Source of the DNA: Segetibacter koreensis DSM 18137
GTDB taxonomy: Bacteria > Bacteroidota > Bacteroidia > Chitinophagales > Chitinophagaceae
DNA: 64,000 nt
Assembly: GCF_000374045.1 (NCBI RefSeq)
Contig: NZ_KB893348.1
Coordinates: 186,001-250,000 of the forward strand
Reading direction: 5' to 3'
Part shown: piece by piece, positions 19,137 to 27,789 of the stretch
Layout of the letters: every line of letters begins with the position of its first letter
How positions within the stretch are numbered: the first letter of the stretch is position 1
The notes under the pieces: generated by a model
What the model was told of the DNA's origin: nothing
What the model saw: only the letters and a program-made list of their open reading frames with translations
Database searches by the model: none
Made by a program: the position numbers and the translations under genes

Positions 19137-19973
19137 ATGGCTATGACAAAGAATTTTATGAATAGGTTTTTTTCATTTCTGGTTTTTTTGGTTCTATTTT
19201 CTTCATGTGCCAGTAAGCTTGGCAAAACCCTTAAAAGCACTGATAGTGATTATAAACTAAAGGTCGCTGAGAATTACTTCGCACAAAAGAAGTATAATAA
19301 CGCTCAGGTCTTATTTGAGGACTTGTTTCCTGTGTTTAAAGGAACTGCGAAGTTTGAAGATCTGTATTACAAGTATGCTTATACTTCTTATTATTTGAAT
19401 GATTATGCTAATGCTGAAAATCTCTTCAAGACTTTTGTTGAGACCTTTCCCACGAGTAGTAAAGCTGAAGAGGCGGATTATATGAGGGCCTACTGTTTTT
19501 ATAAACAATCTCCCAAGCCCGAATTGGACCAGACTAATACAACGAAGGCTATGGGGCAATTGCAGGCATTTATAAACAATCATCCTCAGTCGCCGAAAGT
19601 TGCTGAAGCTACTGCCATTATTGATCAAATGAGGGCCAAACTGCAAATTAAAGATTTTAAAAGCGCAGAGTTATACTATAATCTCGGCTATTATAAAGCT
19701 GCTGGTATAGCCTTTAATGGATTAATTGAAAACTACCCTGATAGTAACCAGGGTGATGAATATAAACTGATGGTGATTAAATCTTATTACCTTTATGCAA
19801 ATAATAGTGTAGAAGAAAAACAGCCGGAAAGATTTGATAAGGTTGTTACCGAGTGTACAGATTTCCGGGATAGATTTCCTGACAGTAAGCTATTGGAGAC
19901 TGTTGAGTATTATAAAACAGAATCATTAAATAAAATAAAATCGAAAAATGAGCAAACTAAGAAGGCAGCTTAG
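19137..19973 (+). CDS. bamD: Outer membrane protein assembly factor BamD
   Basis: BamD is the essential lipoprotein partner of BamA in inserting beta-barrel proteins into the outer membrane. The 278 aa protein has a lipoprotein signal (FSSCASK, Cys near residue 23) followed by helical TPR repeats containing the KxAENYFAQKKYNNAQxLFED and YYLNDYANAENLFKTFVETFP patterns typical of BamD/YfiO. The gene overlaps the following rpoZ-like gene by 26 bases, indicating translational coupling. It heads a five-gene run on the plus strand. Confidence 0.9.
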   Translation: MAMTKNFMNRFFSFLVFLVLFSSCASKLGKTLKSTDSDYKLKVAENYFAQKKYNNAQVLFEDLFPVFKGTAKFEDLYYKYAYTSYYLNDYANAENLFKTFVETFPTSSKAEEADYMRAYCFYKQSPKPELDQTNTTKAMGQLQAFINNHPQSPKVAEATAIIDQMRAKLQIKDFKSAELYYNLGYYKAAGIAFNGLIENYPDSNQGDEYKLMVIKSYYLYANNSVEEKQPERFDKVVTECTDFRDRFPDSKLLETVEYYKTESLNKIKSKNEQTKKAA

Positions 19974-20289
19974 TGCAAATACTGCAAGTGTGGTAGAGAC
20001 AAAAAGCCTTATTGACATTAAAGGTAAAACCGGTAATTTATATGAGTCTATTGCTATTGTGGCGAAAAGGGCAAATCAGATTAATATTGTTTTAAAGGAA
20101 GAATTGCATAACAAATTGGAAGAATTCGCAACCCATACGGACAGCCTGGAGGAGATTCACGAGAATAAAGAGCAGATTGAGATTTCAAAAGCATATGAAA
20201 AGATGCCTAATCCTGCTATTCTGGCAACCCAGGAATTTATGGATGATAAGATATATTTCCGCAAAAATGACACTGACCTGTTCAGCTAA
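19948..20289 (+). CDS. RNA polymerase omega-like (Rpb6 family) subunit
   Basis: The 113 aa product matches the small RpoZ-type protein that follows bamD in many Bacteroidota. The NLYESIAIVAKRANQI segment (about 30-45) is the conserved omega/Rpb6 helix motif, and a C-terminal acidic and helical part extends beyond a classic omega. It would help assemble RNA polymerase. The start lies 26 bases inside bamD in another frame. A strong terminator follows at 20313, so coaBC beyond it may need its own promoter. Confidence 0.82.
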   Translation: MSKLRRQLSANTASVVETKSLIDIKGKTGNLYESIAIVAKRANQINIVLKEELHNKLEEFATHTDSLEEIHENKEQIEISKAYEKMPNPAILATQEFMDDKIYFRKNDTDLFS

Positions 20290-20312
20290 GAAAAATATTT
20301 ATTATTAACAGT

Positions 20313-20342
20313 AACGACAGTTTTTAAGACTGTCGTTTTTTG
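20313..20342 (+). terminator. Rho-independent terminator after the rpoZ-like gene
   Basis: A 9 bp stem (AACGACAGT at 20313-20321 with ACTGTCGTT at 20329-20337), 7-base loop, then a T run to 20341. The coaBC start codon is only 14 bases further on. Confidence 0.88.
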
Positions 20343-20355
20343 TTACTTTACGTTT

Positions 20356-21558
20356 ATGTTACGTGGCAGGAAAATTCTTTTAGGGATATCAGGAAGCATT
20401 GCTGCTTATAAATCTGTTTTTCTTGTCCGTTTGTTAGTGATTGCGGGCGCGGAAGTTAAAGTAATAATGAGCCCCTCGGCCAAAGACTTTGTCTCACCTT
20501 TTACGTTGGCTACTTTAAGTAAAAATAAAGTTCTTTCTGCCCTTGCTGATGAAGATACCTGGGCCAACCATGTTATGTTGGGGCGCTGGGCCGATGTTAT
20601 GGTTATTGCTCCTTTAAGTTGTAATACTTTGGCAAAGATGGCAAATGGGCTATGCGATAATCTTTTGCTGGCAGCTTACTTATCTGCCACTTGCCCCGTC
20701 GTAGCGGTTCCTGCCATGGATGAGGACATGTGGCTTCATTCATCAACAGTAAAAAACATTAAAACGATTGAGGGTTTTGGAAATTCTGTAATTTCTGTCA
20801 GGAAAGGTGAGTTGGCAAGTGGACTTTATGGTGAAGGAAGAATGGCAGAGCCTCACGATATTGTTACTTTTGTTGAAGAAAGGTTTTTTAGGTCAGAAGT
20901 TTTAAAAGGTAAACATGCGTTGGTAACGGCTGGTCCAACTTACGAAGCCATAGACCCTGTGAGATTTATTGGTAATCACTCAAGTGGTAAAATGGGAATT
21001 GCAATAGCAGAGGCTCTTTATTCATTAGGTGCAAACGTCCGTTTGGTTTGTGGTCCTGTTAATAAATTGCCTCGATTTAAAGATATTGGAGTTACAAGTG
21101 TGACTTCTGCTGAAGAAATGTATAATGCGTGTTTGTCTCATTTTGTTGATGCTGATATTGCTGTCATGGCTGCAGCTGTTGCAGACTATACACCCGTACA
21201 TGTTTCTCCTGGTAAAATAAAGAAGAATAATGATAGCATTCAACTTGAGTTGACTAAAACCAAAGATATTTTACGAAGCCTTGGAGAAATAAAAAATGAA
21301 AGACAATTTTTAGTAGGTTTTGCTTTGGAAACCGAAAATGAAAATGAAAATGCAATAAAAAAACTGTCAGAAAAAAATGCTGATTTGATTGTGCTAAACA
21401 GTCTTAAAGATGAAGCCGCAGGATTTGGAAAGGATACAAATAAAGTAACCATTTTTGATAGGGACAGAAATGCTTATTCTTTTGAAGCTAAAAGCAAAAC
21501 ACTTGTTGCAACAGATATTGTTGATCTGATAATAAAAAAGTTAAATGAAAAAAGGTAA
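20356..21558 (+). CDS. coaBC: Bifunctional phosphopantothenoylcysteine decarboxylase/phosphopantothenate-cysteine ligase
   Basis: CoaBC carries out two successive steps of coenzyme A synthesis. The N-terminal flavin-binding CoaC domain (about 1-175) has GSIAAYKS and a PAMDEDMW segment where PxMNxxMW is classical; the Asn-to-Asp difference is, as I recall, common in Bacteroidota. The CoaB domain (about 185-398) has NHSSGKMG, the AAVADYTP segment and KIKK. The 400 aa length is standard. It overlaps the following porD-like gene by 14 bases. CoaX, an earlier step, lies at 60327. Confidence 0.95.
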   Translation: MLRGRKILLGISGSIAAYKSVFLVRLLVIAGAEVKVIMSPSAKDFVSPFTLATLSKNKVLSALADEDTWANHVMLGRWADVMVIAPLSCNTLAKMANGLCDNLLLAAYLSATCPVVAVPAMDEDMWLHSSTVKNIKTIEGFGNSVISVRKGELASGLYGEGRMAEPHDIVTFVEERFFRSEVLKGKHALVTAGPTYEAIDPVRFIGNHSSGKMGIAIAEALYSLGANVRLVCGPVNKLPRFKDIGVTSVTSAEEMYNACLSHFVDADIAVMAAAVADYTPVHVSPGKIKKNNDSIQLELTKTKDILRSLGEIKNERQFLVGFALETENENENAIKKLSEKNADLIVLNSLKDEAAGFGKDTNKVTIFDRDRNAYSFEAKSKTLVATDIVDLIIKKLNEKR

Positions 21559-22468
21559 TATTTTCCTGCTATTATTCATATTTGTGTCTACTAGTTTTAC
21601 TTACAGTCAGGAACTGCAATCAAAGGTAACTATAATGGCATCGCGCGTGCCAAGTACAGTCAATAAAAAGATTTTTCAGACACTGCAGACGCAGCTTACT
21701 AATTTTATAAATAATCGCAAATGGACTCCTGATGTTTTTCAGCCGCAGGAAAGAATTGAATGCAGTTTTCTATTGAATATAGAAAGTGTTGTAGAGCCAG
21801 ATGTGTATAAAGCAAGCTTAACAGTTCAGGCCGCACGTCCTGTTTACAATTCTTCATATTCTACTGCTCTGATAAACTTCCAGGATGCAGATCTTACATT
21901 TCGTTATGTTGAATACCAGCCCGTAGAATTCAATGAGAACCGTGTGCAGGGCTCTGACGCATTGGCAAGCAACCTGACTGCAACTTTTGCATATTATGTA
22001 AATATGATATTAGGTTTAGATTACGATTCTTTTGCTGCAAAAGGGGGAGACGCATATTTTCAAAAATGCCAGAACATTGTAAATAATGCTCCGGAAAATA
22101 AAAATATAACTGGCTGGAAAGCCTTTGATGGTACGAGAAACAGGTATTGGCTTGCAGAAAATTTTATGAATACTCGTTTTAACCTGGTTCACGATGTTAT
22201 TTATACTTATTACAGGCAAGGGTTGGATAATATGTATGAGAAAGAAGCAGATGCAAGAGGTAAAATATTAAATGCATTATTGCAATTACAAACCCTTAAC
22301 CAGGATAATCCTAACTCGATGGTCGTAGCCTTTTTTATGGCGGGTAAATACCAGGAACTATCTCGTTTATTTAAAAAAGCAACACCACCTGAGAAAGCCC
22401 GTGTTTTAGAAACCTTGCAAAAATTAGACGTAGCTAATATCGCGAAGTATCAACAGGACCTCAAATGA
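21545..22468 (+). CDS. DUF4835 / PorD-like exported protein
   Basis: A 307 aa protein with a signal peptide (about 1-21, ending TYSQ). The text from ELQSKVTIMAS through FINNRKWTPDVFQPQERIEC matches the DUF4835 family, to which the type IX secretion protein PorD is assigned as I recall. It is probably periplasmic. Its place directly after coaBC, with a 14-base overlap, is a conserved Bacteroidota arrangement. It overlaps the next gene by four bases. A direct role in secretion here is inferred from family membership only. Confidence 0.78.
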   Translation: MKKGNIFLLLFIFVSTSFTYSQELQSKVTIMASRVPSTVNKKIFQTLQTQLTNFINNRKWTPDVFQPQERIECSFLLNIESVVEPDVYKASLTVQAARPVYNSSYSTALINFQDADLTFRYVEYQPVEFNENRVQGSDALASNLTATFAYYVNMILGLDYDSFAAKGGDAYFQKCQNIVNNAPENKNITGWKAFDGTRNRYWLAENFMNTRFNLVHDVIYTYYRQGLDNMYEKEADARGKILNALLQLQTLNQDNPNSMVVAFFMAGKYQELSRLFKKATPPEKARVLETLQKLDVANIAKYQQDLK

Positions 22469-22830
22469 AAAATTGCATTTATATCTGTTTGACTCTTATT
22501 TTTATTGGCTGTTCGCATCGTCCTGTTCCTAAAGAGATTCTTCCGCCTGATAGTATGGAGAAAATCGTATATGATCTTCTTAAGGTAGATGAATACATAA
22601 ACAATTACGTTTCAAAAGATACAACTGCTAATATAAAAATGAAGCGCAGTATTTTTTACGAACAAATTTTTAAATTGCACAGTACCACCAGAAAAGAATT
22701 TTATACCAGCTATAGATACTATCAACAACATCCTGACATTCAAAAAACATTATTTGATTCGGTATCAGCAAAGGCCGCCAGAGGAAGTTCGGTAGTTCCA
22801 CATGTTTTACCAGTAAAGCCTGCAAAGTAA
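22465..22830 (+). CDS. DUF4296 lipoprotein
   Basis: The 121 aa product begins with a lipoprotein signal (LIFIGCSH, Cys16). The body is helical, with the LPPDSMEKIVYDLLKVDEYIN segment and the later FYTSYRYYQQHPD segment that mark the DUF4296 family of Bacteroidota. It overlaps the porD-like gene by four bases (ATGA) and ends the coaBC cluster. Function is unknown; an envelope role is inferred from the lipid anchor and its neighbours. Confidence 0.75.
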   Translation: MKNCIYICLTLIFIGCSHRPVPKEILPPDSMEKIVYDLLKVDEYINNYVSKDTTANIKMKRSIFYEQIFKLHSTTRKEFYTSYRYYQQHPDIQKTLFDSVSAKAARGSSVVPHVLPVKPAK

Positions 22831-22975
22831 AAGCTATAGCCCTGCTTTTTTAGCAATATTTTTTGCGAATGCTTTTGAATATAATATCGATGCTAAGTCT
22901 GTTTATTGGTATTTTCGCAACCTTTATCAGTGCTTCTATTAGCTTGTCAGAACGTTCTTAACAGAGACATCCTTT

Positions 22976-23713
22976 ATGTTTATTTCTTCCTCCTATCTAG
23001 AGATCAATTATGGAGTAAATGATGAAATCGCAAAGTTTTTTGTTGATCGCGAACCTCCTGCAAACAACTTGTATTGGAAAGATAAATTGCTGTACCTGAG
23101 ACCAGCTGCAGGATATCTATTTATTCCCTTAATTGTTGATTTACTTTATCGCCTCGGCATAGACAAGCAGCAACTTATATCTGAAGAATTTGTTACAACA
23201 ATGGAACAAGTCGGCCATATAAGTGCTTTGGAAGAAACAAAACAAATAACTAAAGATGATGCAATAAGCAAAAGCGTTGAGCTGGTGAAAGAGATATGTA
23301 AGGATATCGACTGGTATAACAATGTTATTAATTACCTCGCTAATAACAACAATAATTTTTTCACCAACCTATCTGTGCCTTTTAAAGCGTTGCAGAGAGG
23401 AGATTTGTTTTTATTTTCAGTATGTGCATTGTCATTTGCACCCGTATTAAACGAAAGAATTGCAGAACAATGGTTTGCTCTCATTAGCACTTTATTACTT
23501 TTAGACGATGCAGAAGACATAGAAGCAGATAAAGAAACCGGGGATGAAAATGCATTTATAGAAAGTGGACTAGATGCTTCGGGCCTTAAAAAAGTAGAAG
23601 AATTGGTAGAAACCAGTATAAAAAAAATTAGTGGTCTTAACCGGGCAATGGGAATTCAATTAATGAATCAATACCAGCAATATGTTGGGAAATTAAAACA
23701 TCTGCTAGTCTGA
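22976..23713 (+). CDS. Unrecognised mainly helical protein with an acidic DDxxD-type motif
   Basis: I do not recognise this 245 aa protein. It has no signal peptide. It reads as alpha-helical, with hydrophobic helices at about 45-60, 143-158 and 165-177. The last runs into an acidic cluster, LLLDDAEDIEADKETGDEN (about 174-192), which recalls diphosphate-binding motifs of helical isoprenoid enzymes, although a second such motif is not obvious. A run of five Asn is at 123-127. It stands between the coaBC cluster and a SET-domain gene on the same strand, with a 145 bp gap upstream and 219 bp downstream. Confidence 0.6.
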   Translation: MFISSSYLEINYGVNDEIAKFFVDREPPANNLYWKDKLLYLRPAAGYLFIPLIVDLLYRLGIDKQQLISEEFVTTMEQVGHISALEETKQITKDDAISKSVELVKEICKDIDWYNNVINYLANNNNNFFTNLSVPFKALQRGDLFLFSVCALSFAPVLNERIAEQWFALISTLLLLDDAEDIEADKETGDENAFIESGLDASGLKKVEELVETSIKKISGLNRAMGIQLMNQYQQYVGKLKHLLV

Positions 23714-23932
23714 TACGTTCTGATGATTATGGTATAGTCACTAGAGAGGTTGTACTTTCTGCATTTTAACCCGACTTAAGTTTTCCTTTACTATCTCCCT
23801 AATCTTTATTTTTTATAATATTATAACCATACAATTTCAGATGCTTTTTATTAAAATAATATATTTATTTATTTAAAATGTTTTGTAGTTTTAGAATAAT
23901 AATTAAGTATAAAAATTTCTGTTTTTGCCTAT

Positions 23933-24571
23933 ATGATCCATCCCAAGACTGAGTTAAGATTCATTAATGATAAAGTGGGCTACGGTGTTGTAGCTACGGA
24001 GTTTATTCCTAAAGGCACCATTACATGGGCATATGACCAACTCGACCGGTCTTTTACTCCTGCAGATATCGAATCTCTGGACAGAGTGTACAAAGATATT
24101 TTGCATAAATATTGTTACCGGGATAGTAAGGGCAATTACGTATTATGCTGGGACAATTCACGATTTGTAAACCATAGCTTTAACTCAAATTGTATTTCAA
24201 CTGCTTACAATTTTGAACTTGCTGTACGTGATATTCACCCTGGTGAAGAACTTACAGATGATTACGGGTATCTCAATTGTTTAGAGCCTTTTGTCTGTCT
24301 ACCGGAACAGGATACAAGCCGAACGTGTGTAATGCCCGATGATTTGTTGCATTTTTACAAAGAGTGGGATAATAAGCTTCAGGCTGCTTTTACTTATTTT
24401 AATAGCGTAGATCAACCATTGGCCTTTCTAATTGAACCCTCATACAGGTATAAAGTAGATGCGATTGCCTTAGGTATAGAATCAATGGATTCTATCTTAA
24501 ATTGTTTTTATAATGACGATGAAAATTTGATGATAGTGAAGGAAGGGATGTTACATAGCTTCGCGTCATAA
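23933..24571 (+). CDS. SET domain-containing protein (putative lysine methyltransferase)
   Basis: This 212 aa protein has the core SET signatures: GYGVVATEFIPKGTI near the N-terminus, RFVNHSFNSNC (about 81-91, the NHS pseudoknot motif) and the GEELTDDYGY motif (about 104-113) that supplies the catalytic tyrosine. Later cysteines could mimic a post-SET zinc site. The domain transfers methyl groups from S-adenosylmethionine to lysine; the bacterial substrate is unknown. No signal peptide is present. It overlaps the end of the convergent aminotransferase gene by six bases. Confidence 0.85.
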   Translation: MIHPKTELRFINDKVGYGVVATEFIPKGTITWAYDQLDRSFTPADIESLDRVYKDILHKYCYRDSKGNYVLCWDNSRFVNHSFNSNCISTAYNFELAVRDIHPGEELTDDYGYLNCLEPFVCLPEQDTSRTCVMPDDLLHFYKEWDNKLQAAFTYFNSVDQPLAFLIEPSYRYKVDAIALGIESMDSILNCFYNDDENLMIVKEGMLHSFAS

Positions 24572-25417
24572 GGCATATTTTTCTGCTGTAGCAGCAATTA
24601 AATTTGCCTCCATTTTCAAAAATGCCTCAAGCAAAAAAGCGGTTATCTCACCTGGCTTTCCATCACCAATTTCTGTATTGTCAATTGAAAGAACCGGGAT
24701 AATTCGTTTTGTTGTACTGGTTAAAAAAACTTCGGCAGCATTTTTAAGTTCATCGATAGTTACCGCTCTTTCCTCAACGGTGTACTTTTGTCGGGCAAGT
24801 TCGAGAACTTTCTTCCGTGTTATACCTTTCAAAACATTTTCGGCAGGTGTCACAACTTTTCCGTCTTTTGTAACCACAAACACATTTGATCTGGGAAACT
24901 CCAATACACATCCGTCTTTATGATATAACACATCGTCTGCTTCTTTCTGCTTTACTTTTTCCTGCAAGTATACTCCCATAAGATAATTTATTGATTTCGC
25001 AGTTGGAAGATCACGCATATACTCGTGCAGAATAATTTTAATTCCCTTAATAAATTTTTCGTTTCCTGGTAATTGTACAGCTTGTTGAATGATGATAAAA
25101 TTAGGTGAGGCAGGCTGATAGCTATCATCGGAGTATCCGCCCGTTAAAATCAACCTGAAACTTGCATCAGCAATGTTATTTTGTCGTATCATCTCGCCTA
25201 TGATCTTCTTTAATTCTTTTTTGGAATGCATAGGTTGTAAACGAAGTGTAGCCGCAGATGTAAAAAACCTGTCAAGATAATCATCAAGAAAAAGCGGAGT
25301 GAAATTACTTGTACGAAAAAAATCAAAAACGCCATAACCTCTCTGAATGGACAGATCTGAAATTCCAAGAGTGGCTTTACTTTCTTCTATAAATTGGTTA
25401 TTTACAAATGCGATCAT
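24566..25417 (-). CDS. Class IV PLP-dependent aminotransferase (BCAT/PabC/DAAT family)
   Basis: This 283 aa protein has the fold-type IV features: FVNNQFIEESKATLGISDLSIQRGYGVFDFF at the N-terminus, the PLP lysine in AKSINYLMGV (Lys141) and Glu173 in CVLEFPRSNVF, the position that contacts the cofactor pyridine nitrogen. It could be a branched-chain aminotransferase, a D-amino acid aminotransferase or an aminodeoxychorismate lyase; I cannot choose. The ATG at 25417 is preferred over 25462 because homology begins at MIAFVNNQ. It ends over the SET gene stop, tail to tail. Confidence 0.85.
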   Translation of the reverse strand: MIAFVNNQFIEESKATLGISDLSIQRGYGVFDFFRTSNFTPLFLDDYLDRFFTSAATLRLQPMHSKKELKKIIGEMIRQNNIADASFRLILTGGYSDDSYQPASPNFIIIQQAVQLPGNEKFIKGIKIILHEYMRDLPTAKSINYLMGVYLQEKVKQKEADDVLYHKDGCVLEFPRSNVFVVTKDGKVVTPAENVLKGITRKKVLELARQKYTVEERAVTIDELKNAAEVFLTSTTKRIIPVLSIDNTEIGDGKPGEITAFLLEAFLKMEANLIAATAEKYAL

Positions 25418-25546
25418 GGTACTATAAGCTACTGAGATGTTTAAGAGAAAATAAACAAGCACTTTTCTTTAGAAATTGGACTTTTTCTGTTTCAAACAAA
25501 ACCTAACCGGCTGCTAACATATTGTTGAATGAAAGACTAAAACCTG

Positions 25547-25562
25547 AAGTGTGCGACGCAAC
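25547..25562 (+). repeat. Dispersed intergenic motif, copy C
   Basis: AAGTGTGCGACGCAAC, 13 of 16 bases identical to copies A and D. It lies between the ispG stop and the aminotransferase start. Confidence 0.45.
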
Positions 25563-25601
25563 CGGTGCTGATACTTTTACAACACACGACCTCATAACGG
25601 T

Positions 25602-27680
25602 CTACTCAACCGCTGCTGGTTCTACCCACGCGTCACTTTCTTTTAACAGCCTAATCAATTCAGACACTGCGATATCGCTGTTTACATTTCGCTTTACCAC
25701 TTCCTTGCCCATGTATAAAGTAATTTTGCCAACACCACTACCAACATAGCCAAAATCGGCATCAGCCATTTCTCCCGGGCCGTTGACAATGCAGCCCATA
25801 ATCGCTATTTTAACCCCTTTGAGGTGATTGGTAACAGCACGTATTTTAGCAGTCGTTTCCTGCAAATCAAAAAGAGTTCGACCGCACGAAGGACAGGAAA
25901 TATATTCCGTTTTTGAGATTCGTGTGCGGGTAGCCTGCAGAATAGAAAAAGCAGTTGAATTTATAAATTGTTCAACCGTTAAATTGTTGAAGTAGTTTCT
26001 GCCGGAAGCATTTGTAACAGATGCATTTTCATAGGCCTTACTCGTCATGCCAAGGCAAATGCCATCGCCAAATCCATCTAAAAGTAACGCCCCACACTCA
26101 GTAGCATAATGAATGAGGTGTTCATCTGCAGTTTTCCAATAGCTATCGCACATAATAACAGCAGGATTAAGAATATTTCTTTGTATAAGTTCCATAAACA
26201 TTCTACGAACAGCCGGCATCGGACGGGGATTGGTGCTGCTAAGGCAAAGAACAACGGTCTTATCATTGGAAATTGCATCTAAATAAGTAAAGTCATTAAT
26301 GGCTGTTACATCATTAAAGCAGTCAATCATTACGAAATTCAGGTGCTTGTTTTTGACTTCGGATTGTACGAAACCACTATCTTGAAAAATAGGAAAATAG
26401 GTATTTTCTCTTTCACTGGCTTCAAACGCTTCCGAACTGAGTGCTTGCTGCCATGCAGAAGGATAAACTATTACTTTTAAAGTACCAGGTAAAGCAAAAG
26501 GCAAAATTTGGTGGCCGGTAAAAATGTAATCTGCAGCAGCATCGCTGATTGTCCATTTATCTGTTGCCATGTTATAAGCGTAGCCGACGCTTTGCAAATC
26601 TTCCCTTGTAATATTTTCGATTTTACTTAAATCAGCAATTACAACAGGCACATGCTTTTCACCAATATTGTCTACTGCAAAAGTTGATCTTCTTTGATAA
26701 ATAAATGGATCATAAGGCACTTTAATAATTGGAGGGATAAACCCGGAAATATTTGAATTATCTGTCACCTGTTCATCATAGGGTAGCGTTTCAGTCCTCT
26801 TCTCGTATCTTTTGACGAGATCACGGCAAACCGGTATTTCGAATTCCGGGTCTTCGGTAAGGCTAACACGAATGGTATCGCCGATACCATCTTCTAGTAA
26901 GGTTCCTATGCCGGCTGCGCTTTTTACCCGCCCATCTTCGCCATCTCCTGCTTCCGTAACCCCTAAATGCAATGGGTAACATTCATTAAACTCCTGCATC
27001 ATTTGCTGTATCAGTAACCTGTAGGCCTGCACCATTACCTGTGGATTGCTGCTTTTCATGCTAAGGATAATGTTGTGATAACTTTCCGCCCTCGCAATTC
27101 TTAAAAACTCCATCGCGCTTTCCACCATTCCCATTGGAGTGTCACCGTAACGACTCATAATACGATCGCTAAGGCTTCCGTGGTTAGTACCAATACGCAT
27201 GGCTGTCCCAAATTCCCGACATATTTTTACGAGTGGCGTAAATCTTTCTCGAATCCTTTCTATCTCATCGTTGTATTCAACATCAGTATATTCTATAAAT
27301 TCAAACTTCTTTTTATCAACATAATTACCTGGATTTACACGAACCTTTTCGACAATCCGCGCCGCTATCTCCGCTGCATTTGGAGTAAAATGTATATCTG
27401 CAATTAAGGGAATTGTATAACCTCGTTTCCTTAATTCATCTTTTATATTTCGTAGGTTTTCCGCTTCTTTTTTACTGGGGGCAGTTATTCGAACTAACTC
27501 TGCGCCCGCTTCAATGCACCTGATGGTTTGTTCTACAGTTGCCATCGTATCCATAGTATCGGTAGTGGTCATCGTCTGCACACGTATTGGATGATTATTT
27601 CCAATCAACAAATCTCCAACCTTTACCTCACGGGTTTGCAGTCTTCTATATTCAGGAAGTGAATTGCAGTATAATTGCAT
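25602..27680 (-). CDS. ispG: 4-hydroxy-3-methylbut-2-enyl diphosphate synthase (large form)
   Basis: IspG (GcpE) reduces methylerythritol cyclodiphosphate in the MEP isoprenoid pathway using a 4Fe-4S cluster. The 692 aa length marks the large three-domain form known from plants, Chlamydia and Bacteroidota, with an extra central domain (about 290-560) between the TIM barrel and the reductase-like domain. The cluster ligands are seen in SCPSCGR and MGCIVNGPGE near the C-terminus. The N-terminus with TREVKVGDLLIG is canonical. It probably feeds the polyprenyl synthase and quinone pathway. Confidence 0.96.
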   Translation of the reverse strand: MQLYCNSLPEYRRLQTREVKVGDLLIGNNHPIRVQTMTTTDTMDTMATVEQTIRCIEAGAELVRITAPSKKEAENLRNIKDELRKRGYTIPLIADIHFTPNAAEIAARIVEKVRVNPGNYVDKKKFEFIEYTDVEYNDEIERIRERFTPLVKICREFGTAMRIGTNHGSLSDRIMSRYGDTPMGMVESAMEFLRIARAESYHNIILSMKSSNPQVMVQAYRLLIQQMMQEFNECYPLHLGVTEAGDGEDGRVKSAAGIGTLLEDGIGDTIRVSLTEDPEFEIPVCRDLVKRYEKRTETLPYDEQVTDNSNISGFIPPIIKVPYDPFIYQRRSTFAVDNIGEKHVPVVIADLSKIENITREDLQSVGYAYNMATDKWTISDAAADYIFTGHQILPFALPGTLKVIVYPSAWQQALSSEAFEASERENTYFPIFQDSGFVQSEVKNKHLNFVMIDCFNDVTAINDFTYLDAISNDKTVVLCLSSTNPRPMPAVRRMFMELIQRNILNPAVIMCDSYWKTADEHLIHYATECGALLLDGFGDGICLGMTSKAYENASVTNASGRNYFNNLTVEQFINSTAFSILQATRTRISKTEYISCPSCGRTLFDLQETTAKIRAVTNHLKGVKIAIMGCIVNGPGEMADADFGYVGSGVGKITLYMGKEVVKRNVNSDIAVSELIRLLKESDAWVEPAAVE

Positions 27681-27789
27681 GATCTTTAAAATGGTCTAAT
27701 TCGTTACAAGATAACGAAACACAAAAATAGTAAACTATTGCCGGAAAGGGTTTGTAGTTGTCGTGAAAGAAGCCTTAGGGCTTTCTATA

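Noticed and set aside
20356-21558. CoaBC with Asp in place of Asn in the PxMNxxMW motif as a catalytic defect
   Set aside because: As I recall, this Asp is common in Bacteroidota CoaBC and the remaining motifs are complete, so it was not treated as unusual.
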